Shown here in pieces: positions 19,211-26,231 of a stretch of 26,231 bases of DNA. The stretch's first letter is position 1. Each line of letters opens with the position of its first letter. The stretch comes from Chloroflexota bacterium (GTDB lineage: Bacteria; Chloroflexota; FW602-bin22; JACPRP01), in contig JACQUC010000134.1 of the NCBI GenBank assembly GCA_016210495.1, positions 1-26,231 of the forward strand, read 5' to 3'. The position numbers were made by a program, and so were the translations under genes. The notes beneath the pieces are model-generated. The model was not told the DNA's origin and ran no database searches. It saw only the letters and a list, made by a program, of their open reading frames with translations.

Positions 19211-21547
19211 CTATCCTCCGTTCCCAGTCGGTACCTCGATCGCTATGCGCGTTCCCTTGCCTGGCGATGAGCGTATGGTGAACTTGCCACCCAGAAGCTC
19301 TACGCGTTCGCGCATGCCCAACAGGCCCATGCCGCAACCGGCCTGGGCGACTGGCCCCGTCCTGTCGTCTCGGAAGCCGCAGCCCTCGTCCTCGACGGAG
19401 GCTGAAAGCCAATCGCCAGCGCGCCGGAGCCGAATCCGAGCCTGCGTTGTATGGGCGTGCTTGGCCACGTTGGTGATCGCCTCCTGCAGAATCCGATAAA
19501 GCTCGGTTTCGAGTCTTGCGGGAAGTCGCTCCTGCAGCCCGGAGATAGATACATCAACACGAACATCCTGCGCTTCGAGACGCTGCTGGGCATACCAGCG
19601 TACGGCAGATCCCAGTCCAAGGTCGTCGAGAACGATGGGACGAAGGTCCCAGATCATTCTTCGTACGTCGCCGAGTGCCCGCTCGGTGAGGGCTTTTGCG
19701 TGTCCCAGTCTCTCGCGTTGAGCTTCGGAGATGTCCGGTATGCCTTTTTCTACAGCTTCCAAGGACATCATGAGCGCGGTCAACGCCTGGGCGGATTCGT
19801 CGTGCAACTCGCGAGCAATGCGGTGCCGCTCGTCTTCCTGGGCGGTAATCACCTTGGCGAGCAATTGGCCTCGCAGCACCTCCTTCTGCTGAACCTCGTC
19901 GTAAAGCTGAGCGTTTTCCACCGCAACTGCCGCCTGGTTGACAATCGCCTGAAGCACTTTTAGCTCCACTTCAGAGACGGTCGGTGGGGCGTGGAAGTCG
20001 TATGCAATCAAGGTCCCCACCGGTCTCTGCTTGGCGACAAGCGGAACGCAGAGGGCGCTACGGGCCTGGCCCAAGTGCAAACAGGCGGCACTAAACCGTT
20101 GAGCGTTGGCCGCGGTAATATCTCGATCTCCGATCTCCAACTCGTCGGATGTAAGGAAAGAGGACCGCCCGGACGCAAAGACCTTTCCAACGACGCCCTC
20201 TCCGGGTTTGAGGCGCACTCCACATAGGGGCTCGATATCGCAGCCAAAACTGGCCACGGGAACCAGGCTGCCCTCTTGCTTTTGGAAAATGGCAAGCATC
20301 CCTGCATCGGCGCCAGGGCAAATGCGACGCGCCTCCGCCAATATGATCTGCAGAAGCGCAGGGAGATCAAGCGTCGATGAGAACGCTTCCGAGGCATCTA
20401 GCAGAGCCGTCACCTCTTCGGTACGCTGCTCCACTCGTCGCTCCAGCTCAGCCTCGTGACGCTTGCGCTTTTCGATGAGATCACACAATCCCTGGCGCAT
20501 TGTCTCGAGCGTGCGCGCCAGCATTCCCACCTCGTCGCCGCGCTGGATCTCAACTGGGCTAAGGAGATCACCTGCACCGATCCGCGCGGCAGATGCGGCC
20601 AGTTCGCGCAAAGGCTTGACCACCCGGCGGACGTCCGTCCAGGCGATGAAGATCGCAGCCAACATCGCTATGCTGCCGAAAAGGATTAGCTGTGTTTGCA
20701 GGTCTCGAGGCAGGGCCAGGACGGCGTATTCCGGCTGCTCCACAGCCACTCCCCATTCCGCCAGACTGTTTAGCGGGGCGTAAGCCACGATGTGGCTGGA
20801 TCCGTCGAGAATCTCGTGCACGGTCACGCCTGCCCGACGCCCCGCCACGAAGTCGGCCAACAGGGGAAAATGATCGCCAATGGTCGAGTTATCGTTGGCG
20901 CGTGTGGAGCCTACCACCATTCGACTCTGGTTGACTAGCTCCACTCGGGCAGCGCCACCATTTCGTGCGCTTTGAGTCAGATGAAAACCTGGGGCGCGCG
21001 GGTCAAGCTCGGCCATCAGCACACCGCTTAGCGATCCCGATGTGGCTCGTATCGGCACAGCCAGGCACGCCATTGGGGCCTGCGATTCCGACTCCGGCGG
21101 CAGCTCACCCGTACTGGACTGTCCGGTGCGGATAACACCTTCTGCGCCAGGGTGATAAAGCAAGCTGCTTCCAAATGGCTCAGGCAACTCCGGGTCACTC
21201 AGTAGCAAGTTGCCGGAAGCGTCCAGCAATGTGACGACGGCGAAGGTGCCCAGCCGGCCCTGGATGTCCTGGACAATTTGGCGCTTGCTATTGATGTCGC
21301 CGTCTTCCATATCGAGGTTAGGGAGCTCGGCTGTCTTTTCCAAAACACCCATGGCGTGCTCGATCATCCCGTCCAGGTGGCTGGCAATGGTGCGCGCGAG
21401 GACGAGGCGGGCCCTGAATGCGGCCTCTGTGCTCTGGCCAAGCGCCCAAAGCGCCGCGTATCCAAAGATCAGCATCACCACGGAGAGGCCGAGAACCACG
21501 CTGAGGACTATGCGATGCTGGAGCTTTATGTTGCTCAAGAGGCGCAC
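19211..21547 (-). CDS. NarX-like sensor histidine kinase with Cache, HAMP and GAF domains
   Basis: A membrane kinase of 778 residues. Membrane helices at about 12-36 and 284-303 enclose an extracytoplasmic region of about 245 residues with the pattern of a double Cache sensor (VVTLLDASGNLLLSDPE and VELVNQSRMVVGSTR). HAMP (about 304-357), a coiled coil (about 357-385) and a GAF domain (about 395-545) follow. The HisKA_3 box has His582 in RIARELHDESAQAL, and the ATPase has EAITNVAKHAH, DEGCGF and GMGLLGMRERVE. Several Cys lie in the GAF domain (410, 436, 442, 489, 500), but there is no obvious cluster motif. It acts with the NarL-type regulator downstream. A TATAAT lies 59 bases upstream of the start. 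Confidence 0.95.
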   Translation of the reverse strand: MRLLSNIKLQHRIVLSVVLGLSVVMLIFGYAALWALGQSTEAAFRARLVLARTIASHLDGMIEHAMGVLEKTAELPNLDMEDGDINSKRQIVQDIQGRLGTFAVVTLLDASGNLLLSDPELPEPFGSSLLYHPGAEGVIRTGQSSTGELPPESESQAPMACLAVPIRATSGSLSGVLMAELDPRAPGFHLTQSARNGGAARVELVNQSRMVVGSTRANDNSTIGDHFPLLADFVAGRRAGVTVHEILDGSSHIVAYAPLNSLAEWGVAVEQPEYAVLALPRDLQTQLILFGSIAMLAAIFIAWTDVRRVVKPLRELAASAARIGAGDLLSPVEIQRGDEVGMLARTLETMRQGLCDLIEKRKRHEAELERRVEQRTEEVTALLDASEAFSSTLDLPALLQIILAEARRICPGADAGMLAIFQKQEGSLVPVASFGCDIEPLCGVRLKPGEGVVGKVFASGRSSFLTSDELEIGDRDITAANAQRFSAACLHLGQARSALCVPLVAKQRPVGTLIAYDFHAPPTVSEVELKVLQAIVNQAAVAVENAQLYDEVQQKEVLRGQLLAKVITAQEDERHRIARELHDESAQALTALMMSLEAVEKGIPDISEAQRERLGHAKALTERALGDVRRMIWDLRPIVLDDLGLGSAVRWYAQQRLEAQDVRVDVSISGLQERLPARLETELYRILQEAITNVAKHAHTTQARIRLRRAGDWLSASVEDEGCGFRDDRTGPVAQAGCGMGLLGMRERVELLGGKFTIRSSPGKGTRIAIEVPTGNGG

Positions 21548-21605
21548 TAGTCTCCTCCTGTCAGTGCCTGCCTTGCCCTATGCTAGAACAACATTGTGCT
21601 CCTGC

Positions 21606-21611
21606 ATTATA
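21606..21611 (-). promoter_or_regulatory. -10 box TATAAT of the NarX/NarL-like operon
   Basis: A perfect TATAAT on the minus strand (21611 to 21606) lies about 60 bases before the kinase start. The hexamer 17 bases upstream is TTCCAA, a weak -35, so an activator may be needed. Confidence 0.5.
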
Positions 21612-21648
21612 GACTTTGTGAAGGGAATTTGGAAGTGACTTCAGTAGG

Positions 21649-22428
21649 CTAAGCGCTGGTGGCGCAACTGAGGTGACGCGACCTGCGGATGAGACGCACC
21701 ATCACCGCGATGCCTATGGCATTCGTAAGAATACCCAGCGCCATCAGCGGGCCGCGGTACTCGTTAAGGAATATCGCCGCCCCTGAGAGCCCGATGATAG
21801 GCAGCACGTCGGTGAGATGGTGAGCGCAGCAGGCGACCATCGAAACCGTCGACGTGCCCGTGCCCGCCCCGGCGAGCGCCGTCGTCGAACCGGTTCCTCG
21901 CCGCAGGTGCAACCCGGAGCGAACGTAGACGAACAGCCCGACCTGGATGCCGAAGCCGACGACGATCGGGACCACGAAGTACCAGTCGGTGATCATCAGG
22001 TCAGTGGCGTGGTCCAGGCCCTGAGCCACGCCGACGATGGCCACGTAGAGGCCACTCAGGAGAATTGCCGCCAAGATGCCGAAAGCCACCGGCCGCAACG
22101 GAATGCTTCGGCCAGGGGTCAGGGGAACCGTCTCCGATTCGCGGGACACGGACATTTCGTCTTGCCGGAGGAAAGACTGGTATCCGGCGGCACTGACGAC
22201 TTCAGCGAGATTCGGCAGGGCCACGAGCGCCGAGTCGTAGCTCACGACCGCTGTTCCCGCTGCCAGGTCAACCTTTGCGCTGGTGACGCCACGCACGCTC
22301 AACAGCGCCTTCTGAACACGAGAGACGCAGCTCCCGCAGGTCATTCCACCTACCAACATCTTGATTTCTTGGAAAGACGATCCAGGCTCAGCTATGGTAC
22401 TCAACTTTTCAATCTCCACTCCCTCCAC
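21649..22428 (-). CDS. HMA-domain membrane protein with a CCAHH motif
   Basis: A protein of up to 259 residues. An N-terminal heavy-metal-associated domain (about 20-86) has GMTCGSC with Cys31 and Cys34, the copper-binding pair of Atx1-like chaperones and Cu-ATPases. It is followed by about five membrane helices (from 113). A helix near 195-220 carries MVACCAHHLTDVLPIIG, with Cys200, Cys201, His203 and His204, a likely second metal site inside the membrane. There is no ATPase domain, so it is not a P-type pump; it may pass or sense metal. The start is uncertain: GTG 22428 is the longest frame, while the TTG at 22404 has GGAG about nine bases upstream. Confidence 0.82.
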   Translation of the reverse strand: MEGVEIEKLSTIAEPGSSFQEIKMLVGGMTCGSCVSRVQKALLSVRGVTSAKVDLAAGTAVVSYDSALVALPNLAEVVSAAGYQSFLRQDEMSVSRESETVPLTPGRSIPLRPVAFGILAAILLSGLYVAIVGVAQGLDHATDLMITDWYFVVPIVVGFGIQVGLFVYVRSGLHLRRGTGSTTALAGAGTGTSTVSMVACCAHHLTDVLPIIGLSGAAIFLNEYRGPLMALGILTNAIGIAVMVRLIRRSRHLSCATSA

Positions 22429-22474
22429 ACAGAGCGGCGCCGAGAATGTCGCACGTCGCTCTAGCTGGGCGATT

Positions 22475-22517
22475 CTTTGAGACGACCGGTCTTTGAGACG
22501 ACCCGCCGGGTCGTCTC
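22475..22517. repeat. Direct repeat plus palindrome GAGACGACCC-GCC-GGGTCGTCTC
   Basis: CTTTGAGACGACC occurs at 22475-22487 and 22491-22503. The second copy runs into a perfect palindrome with 10-base arms (22495-22504 and 22508-22517). It lies 21 bases beyond the lipoprotein stop, in the position of a terminator, but no U run follows the stem. Short palindromes of this style are often dispersed in bacterial genomes. Confidence 0.6.
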
Positions 22518-22537
22518 TACAAGGCTTGGGTCGCCTA

Positions 22538-23284
22538 TCACTGCTTGGCCTCCAGGTTCCAACGCAGCACTCGTTCTTTCACGTTGGCAATGTCACTGAT
22601 CGCGACCTCGACGTATTTGGTGTCGGACTCGATTACGGACTTGCCGCCTTCGGCCGCCGGAAACACGAGCGTCCCGGTGCGATGGTGGCCTCCTCCGGGT
22701 GGGCCGACCCAGGTCGTCGGCGTGAACTGGCGTCCCTTGTCGGTCCGCAGCGTGGCCAGCTTGGCCATATCGTATTTGTCCAGGTCGACCGAGTGCGTAT
22801 CCATTACGACGGCGAACCGAAGCGAGTCCTTCGAGGCTTGGTTCGCTTCCCAGGTGACCTCGACGGTCACGTTGCCGGCCTGGTTCTTCTGCTGGCGATT
22901 GGTGGGAACGGGTAAGCCGGCTGAGGGTTGCGGGGCCGGAGCACCAGCAGCCGGCGTTGCCGCTGACGGGCTAGACGAAGGAGCGCCGGCGGCCGTCGGG
23001 CTCGGAGCAACGGGGGCCGCTTTTTCCGGTGAGCCAGCAGCCGTGGGCTGCGGTGCTGTCTTAGGGGGCGCCGTGGGCGTAGCCGCGCTCGACGCCGGCC
23101 TGATAGGCGTGGCAGTTTGGGGTGCAGTCTGCTGCGTCCGCGTTGCGGTCGGCGTGGGCTGAGATGCCGGGACACCAGCGCAGGCGCTGACCAGGAGCAG
23201 GCCAGCCGCAAACAGTGCCACTATCGGCGTTATGCGTAACGTCTTGTTTCCGATCCGTCTATAGCTAAGAAATGGCGTATGCAA
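22538..23284 (-). CDS. Lipoprotein with Pro/Ala/Thr-rich linker and a GGGHHR domain
   Basis: A protein of 248 residues when started at TTG 23284, which I prefer because GGAGGG lies about six bases upstream and it places a proper signal peptide at the start; the frame extends to 23494 without such support. The hydrophobic segment ITPIVALFAAGLLLVSAC ends in a lipobox with Cys35, so the protein should be lipid-anchored outside the membrane. Residues about 38-145 are a low-complexity Pro/Ala/Thr linker. The C-terminal domain (about 150-248) is beta-rich, with VEVTWEAN, FAVVMDTHSVDLDKYD and the motif WVGPPGGGHHRTG. The double His next to glycines could bind metal (inference). Function unknown. It lies between metal-related genes. 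Confidence 0.8.
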   Translation of the reverse strand: MHTPFLSYRRIGNKTLRITPIVALFAAGLLLVSACAGVPASQPTPTATRTQQTAPQTATPIRPASSAATPTAPPKTAPQPTAAGSPEKAAPVAPSPTAAGAPSSSPSAATPAAGAPAPQPSAGLPVPTNRQQKNQAGNVTVEVTWEANQASKDSLRFAVVMDTHSVDLDKYDMAKLATLRTDKGRQFTPTTWVGPPGGGHHRTGTLVFPAAEGGKSVIESDTKYVEVAISDIANVKERVLRWNLEAKQ

Positions 23285-23408
23285 GATATCCCTCCGGAAT
23301 ATGATACACAAAGCTGGCTTGGAATAGCCAACAATAGAATCTTCTGCACAGGAGTGCCAAGCTTGACCAAAACGCCGCCGCAGGCGCTCCTGTTCACAGG
23401 TATGCGAA

Positions 23409-23588
23409 TTAATGTCCCTGGTGCCCGCCGTGGCCACCACCGGGCTTGCCGGCGTACTTGGCTGGGTCTTTCTCGAAAGCGGACTTGCAGCCACTGGAGC
23501 AGAAATAGTAGGTCTGCCCGCCTAACTCGGCCTTGGCCGCGGCCTTTTTCTCGTCGACCTGCATCCCGCACACTGGATCTATTGCCAT
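23409..23588 (-). CDS. Small YHS-domain metal-binding protein, 59 residues
   Basis: A complete short gene with an excellent ribosome site (AGGAGGTGA, six bases before ATG 23588). The sequence starts MAIDPVCGMQVDEKKA and has GGQTYYFCSSGCKSAFEKDP: a canonical YHS domain with Cys7, Cys30 and Cys34. The tail GGGHGGHQGH is His/Gly-rich and likely adds metal ligands. YHS proteins bind copper or related metals. The domain closely parallels the one fused to the ABC ATPase at 12301, but keeps the usual VCGM where the fusion has VCRM. Operator-like repeats lie at 23654-23679 upstream. Confidence 0.9.
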   Translation of the reverse strand: MAIDPVCGMQVDEKKAAAKAELGGQTYYFCSSGCKSAFEKDPAKYAGKPGGGHGGHQGH

Positions 23589-23653
23589 AAGCTCACCTCC
23601 TCTCTTCAGACACGTTCTAAAGCGCCATACTAGCAGCGCTAGCTTGGTGTGCT

Positions 23654-23679
23654 CTTAACTCTGCCTTAGCGGAAACTGA
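23654..23679 (-). promoter_or_regulatory. Candidate OmpR/PhoB-type operator of the small YHS gene
   Basis: On the minus strand TCAG (23679-23676), TAAG (23668-23665) and TAAG (23657-23654) lie at exact 11-base steps, oriented like the other three operators. Two of the three words deviate by one base, so this site is less certain. TAGTAT, a moderate -10, follows 19 bases after the last repeat. Confidence 0.4.
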
Positions 23680-23722
23680 GACTTCGCGGGGGAGCAACTG
23701 AATGCAGTTGCGACCGGCGAGA

Positions 23723-24250
23723 TCAGCCATCCCCCGGATCCTGGTCAGCCGTGTTTGGTGCGCTCGGCAGGAAGCCCAGCGCGGTCGAGTGTCTCGCCGC
23801 CACGTGCGGCAGATTCCGCTCCCGTTTTGCAGACGCAGCGCCTCGTATCTTTGCCAGGTCGCGCACGGTGGGCTCGACAACTACCAGCCGTCCCTGATAC
23901 ATGCCGAAGGCGCAAGTAAAGAGAAATTCGCCGCATTTCGTTGGTATGAAGCATACAGAAGTGCTCCGGAAAGCCGGCAGACGAGAGCCTACGTGGAAAT
24001 CCGAGAAAATGACTCTTTCTGAGCAGGCTGTGTCTTCCCGGCGTATGAAGTGCAACCGCAAGGGGATGCCGCGCCTGACCACGACCGAATCTGGCCGGTA
24101 CTTGCCCTTGACCTCGATCTGCAGCTCTTGAAAGCCTTCTGCGTCCAATCTGGCACGGGAGCGCCGGGCTTTCAAGACGAGCAGGATCGCCAATGACGTC
24201 ACGGCGACGGCTATCGAGGGAAGGATGGCTATCAGCAAAGACGTGGTCAT
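23723..24250 (-). CDS. Membrane-anchored cupredoxin-like protein
   Basis: A protein of 175 residues. ATG 24250 is the best start; the frame extends to TTG 24277 without a ribosome site. One membrane helix (about 5-26) is followed by a cupredoxin-type domain (about 42-126). The landmarks are YRPDSVVVRRGIPLRLHFIRRE, CSERVIFSDF and LPAF, then CGEFLFTCAFGMYQGRLVV, with Cys76, Cys113 and Met117 as likely copper ligands; the usual pattern CGMGM is CAFGM here. About 50 Arg/Ala-rich residues after the domain are unusual. It would bind copper outside the cytoplasm. Perfect triple operator repeats lie 160-190 bases upstream. Confidence 0.82.
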   Translation of the reverse strand: MTTSLLIAILPSIAVAVTSLAILLVLKARRSRARLDAEGFQELQIEVKGKYRPDSVVVRRGIPLRLHFIRREDTACSERVIFSDFHVGSRLPAFRSTSVCFIPTKCGEFLFTCAFGMYQGRLVVVEPTVRDLAKIRGAASAKRERNLPHVAARHSTALGFLPSAPNTADQDPGDG

Positions 24251-24397
24251 TTCATTTGCCCTTGAATTGGTCGCCAAGCCTACGACAACCAGACGTTCGG
24301 CGTAGTCCCCGGTCAGAGGGTTCCAACTGCCCAGGTATATTACAGGAGCGAGAACCGCTTCAAGCGTGTTTCCTCACCTTCAAAGCTTACTCAGTAG

Positions 24398-24436
24398 ATC
24401 TTAATCTACGCTGAGTGCTGTCTGACCCTTACCTGA
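24398..24436 (-). promoter_or_regulatory. Candidate OmpR/PhoB-type operator and -10 of the cupredoxin-like gene
   Basis: On the minus strand TCAG occurs at 24436-24433, 24425-24422 and 24414-24411, three perfect words at 11-base steps. CTCTCAG-N7-TCAG matches the sites at 3319 and 16302. TAAGAT (24403 to 24398) follows as a possible -10. The last repeat also takes part in an inverted repeat with ACTCAG at 24389-24394. The leader would be about 140 bases. Confidence 0.55.
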
Positions 24437-24452
24437 GAGTTTGGGAGGTACA

Positions 24453-24671
24453 CTACCACGGTCGGCTGGCTCCGAAGTACCGCGGCCCCCAGTATGGGTC
24501 GTCTATGCGGTCGAAGCGCACCCCCTGGCCTTCGCTGGCGGCGCTAATGAAGCGTCCGTTGCCGACGTAGATGCCGCTGTGCGATAGTCCCGGCTGGTAG
24601 GTATTCTGGAAGAAGACAAGGTCGCCGGGCAGAAGCTCGTCCCGCTTCACGGCGCGGCCGGCGCGGATTTA
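24453..24671 (-). pseudogene. Remnant of an NlpC/P60 peptidase (C-terminal part)
   Basis: The frame from just after a TAA near 24672 encodes about 72 residues: AGRAVKRDELLPGDLVFF, LSHSGIYVGNGRFISA and FDRIDDPYWGPRYFGASRPW. This is the C-terminal half of an NlpC/P60 cell-wall endopeptidase with its catalytic His intact. The N-terminal half with the catalytic Cys (DCSG motif) is missing; hflK ends 37 bases upstream. A GTG at 24650 could start a short product, but it could not be active. It is a relic of a cell-wall hydrolase gene. Confidence 0.8.
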
Positions 24672-24708
24672 CCCCCAGAGGTCGTGCAAGGGGATGGTTA
24701 CTGGGCAT

Positions 24709-25863
24709 CTACCTCTGCTCCAGAATGCGCAAGTTGACTTTCTCGCCCTTTTCGCCGGGGTCCACCACATATTTTTTGACCTTGGGCAGGATCTTCTCCA
24801 TCGCCTCTAGATAGAGCCGGTATCTCGTGACGTCTTCGGCTGAAGCCCTGAGGCTGCGCTCGTATTCCGCGAAAGTATCCTCGAATCGCTTTGCCTCCCC
24901 CTTCGCCCGATTGATGACGTCGGCCTTATAGCCTTCGGCCTCGCGAAGGGCACGCTGCGCCTTGCCCCTGGCCTCGGGGATGACGCTGTTCCGATACCCC
25001 TGAGCATCGTTTATCGTCTTGGCTCGATCCTCTCGGGCGCTGGCAACGTCGCGGAAGGCGTCGGCCACCTCCTTCGGGGGATTGACTTCTTGCAGGCTGA
25101 TGTTCACCACCTGCAGCCCGCTCTCGTACTGGTCCAGCATCTTCTGCGTGTACCCTTCGAGCGCCTGCTGCAGCTCCGGGCGCCCGGTGGTCAGGAGATC
25201 ATCCACGTTGGTCCGCCCCCCCAAGGTCACCAGTGCATCCTTGACGGCGTTGCGAATCAGCGGGTCTGAACCGTAGGCAACCCTGAAAAGGTAATCCACG
25301 GGGTCCTTCACCCGGTACTGCACGATTACCTTGGCGTTGATAATGTTCTCGTCGCCCGTCAATATCTGTATATCCTCAGGTGGATGGATGCTCGTCGGGT
25401 GGTCGGGCATGGTCACTCCGATTCCCTCGCGACGGATCTGGGAGACGTTCACTTTGTCGGCCTGATCGATGGGCCAGGGAAGCCGATAGCGCAGGCCTTC
25501 CCCCACGCGGCGATCGATCACCTGGCCGAAGCGCCTGACCACGGCCTCTTCGCCCGGGTTCACCACGTAGACGCCCGACAACACATAGGCCGCTGTCAGG
25601 ACGCCCAGGGCAATCGTTCCCAGATGCCGGTTGGCGAGAACATGACCGAAAGCGCCGCGCAGATCGGAGGTGATTGTGCCCTCGGACATGGCCAGTGCAC
25701 CTGACGGCGAACTTCTGAGGGTAGCCACCGCCAAGCCCACTTGCCAGGCGAGAGACGTGGGATCGGGTTTCCTGTCCTCCTTTGGCCCGGCGCCACTCCT
25801 GGGAGAACTGGCCTGCGAGCTAGTCTCGTTCTCGTTGCGAAATGGGGTCAATTCTCCTTCCAT
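24709..25863 (-). CDS. hflK: HflK, membrane-bound band 7 protease regulator
   Basis: HflK forms with HflC a large membrane complex that encloses and modulates the FtsH protease. The 384-residue protein has a long Ser/Pro/Gly-rich cytoplasmic start (about 1-75), a membrane helix (about 81-101), then the band 7/SPFH domain: VVNPGEEAVVRRFGQV, GLRYRLPWPI, DENIINAKVIVQYRVKDP and NISLQEVNPPKEVADAFRDV. A long coiled coil follows (about 280-355, ARGKAQRALREAEGYKADVI). Met59 is an alternative start. In most bacteria hflK precedes hflC; here hflC comes first, with a 2-base gap between its stop and the hflK ATG. Confidence 0.93.
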   Translation of the reverse strand: MEGELTPFRNENETSSQASSPRSGAGPKEDRKPDPTSLAWQVGLAVATLRSSPSGALAMSEGTITSDLRGAFGHVLANRHLGTIALGVLTAAYVLSGVYVVNPGEEAVVRRFGQVIDRRVGEGLRYRLPWPIDQADKVNVSQIRREGIGVTMPDHPTSIHPPEDIQILTGDENIINAKVIVQYRVKDPVDYLFRVAYGSDPLIRNAVKDALVTLGGRTNVDDLLTTGRPELQQALEGYTQKMLDQYESGLQVVNISLQEVNPPKEVADAFRDVASAREDRAKTINDAQGYRNSVIPEARGKAQRALREAEGYKADVINRAKGEAKRFEDTFAEYERSLRASAEDVTRYRLYLEAMEKILPKVKKYVVDPGEKGEKVNLRILEQR

Positions 25864-25865
25864 AG

Positions 25866-26231
25866 CTATCTCCCGCCTCCCAGGGCAGGTGAGGAAGATC
25901 CGGCGGAGCTGGTCGAGCTGCCCGGAGTGGTGGGGGAAGTTGGCGTACTGGCCGAAGCCTGGCCCTGCGGCCGATTCTGCACCTGGTTCAGGTACTTGAG
26001 AAGCTCCGAGTTAGAGGGCAGCACCACCGTGGTCTTGTCGTCGATGAACTTGCCGTAGGACTCCAGTGTGCGTAAGAACTTGTAGAACTCAGGGTCCTTG
26101 CCGTAGGCTTCGGCGTAAATGCGAATGGCCTCCGCATCTCCCTCGCCGCGAAGCTTCTCGGCTTTGGCGTATGCTTCGGAGACGATCACACGCTGCTCGC
26201 GCTCGGCCTCGGCCCGGATCTTGGCCGACTC
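25866..26231 (-). CDS. hflC: HflC, C-terminal part (5' end beyond the window)
   Basis: The frame runs off the window edge: residues before the first GTG at 26189 (ESAKIRAEAEREQR) continue the HflC coiled coil. The visible part has VSEAYAKAEKLRGEGDAEAIRIYAEAYGKDPEFYKFLRTLESYGKF and the typical TTVVLPSNSELLKYL (key motifs EGDAEAIRIYAEAYGKDPEF and LPSNSELLKYL). A Ser/Thr/Pro/Gly-rich tail of about 35 residues follows. The hflK start lies 2 bases after the stop, so the two are translated together. Confidence 0.93.
   Translation of the reverse strand, partial: ESAKIRAEAEREQRVIVSEAYAKAEKLRGEGDAEAIRIYAEAYGKDPEFYKFLRTLESYGKFIDDKTTVVLPSNSELLKYLNQVQNRPQGQASASTPTSPTTPGSSTSSAGSSSPALGGGR

Overview
The window is GC-rich and densely coded. 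It looks like a chromosomal segment of a Chloroflexota-type bacterium or a metagenomic relative. This is inferred from family resemblance (multi-cysteine CcmH, CXXXY-type CcmE, MacB/DevC-like ABC genes, NarX/NarL-type pairs); no 16S or other marker gene is present. The dominant theme is extracytoplasmic heme, copper and iron-sulfur chemistry.

Layout. (1) 1-2036, plus: an OmpR-type response regulator, cut by the window edge, and its histidine kinase. (2) 2261-3247, plus: a small SHOCT membrane protein and a SAM methyltransferase. (3) 3412-8282, plus: a YHS/TRASH-like metal protein followed by a cytochrome c maturation cluster. It holds a variant ccmE with Cys in place of the heme-binding His, a frameshifted ccmF, a cysteine-rich ccmH, a CcmI-like zinc-ribbon protein and a membrane-anchored exported protein. 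ccmA, ccmB, ccmC and ccmG are not in the window. (4) 8346-9112, plus: a nucleotidyltransferase/HEPN pair. (5) 9113-13179, plus: a response-regulator remnant, a palindrome, an unrecognised gene possibly related to TraB, and a MacB-like ABC exporter whose ATPase carries a C-terminal YHS metal domain. (6) 13160-17936, minus: a polyferredoxin with YtkA-like and PepSY-like domains, a Rieske-type protein without its cluster domain, and an exported protein with three 113-residue repeats joined to a monoheme cytochrome c. (7) 17937-18546: 610 bases without a convincing gene, holding a strongly self-complementary 138-base element. (8) 18547-21547, minus: a NarX/NarL-like two-component pair. (9) 21649-24250, minus: an HMA-domain membrane protein, a lipoprotein, a 59-residue YHS protein and a membrane-anchored cupredoxin-like protein. 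(10) 24453-26231, minus: an NlpC/P60 remnant, hflK and the 3' part of hflC.

How it may work together (inference). The Ccm proteins would mature c-type cytochromes such as the repeat-cytochrome. The YHS, HMA and cupredoxin proteins would handle copper or other soft metals. The polyferredoxin would move electrons across the membrane. Four redox or metal transcription units (upstream of 3412, 16230, 23588 and 24250) carry TCAG-like words at exact 11-base steps, all in the same orientation relative to their gene. This is the geometry of OmpR/PhoB-family binding sites, which suggests one shared regulator, possibly the OmpR-type protein at the window start.
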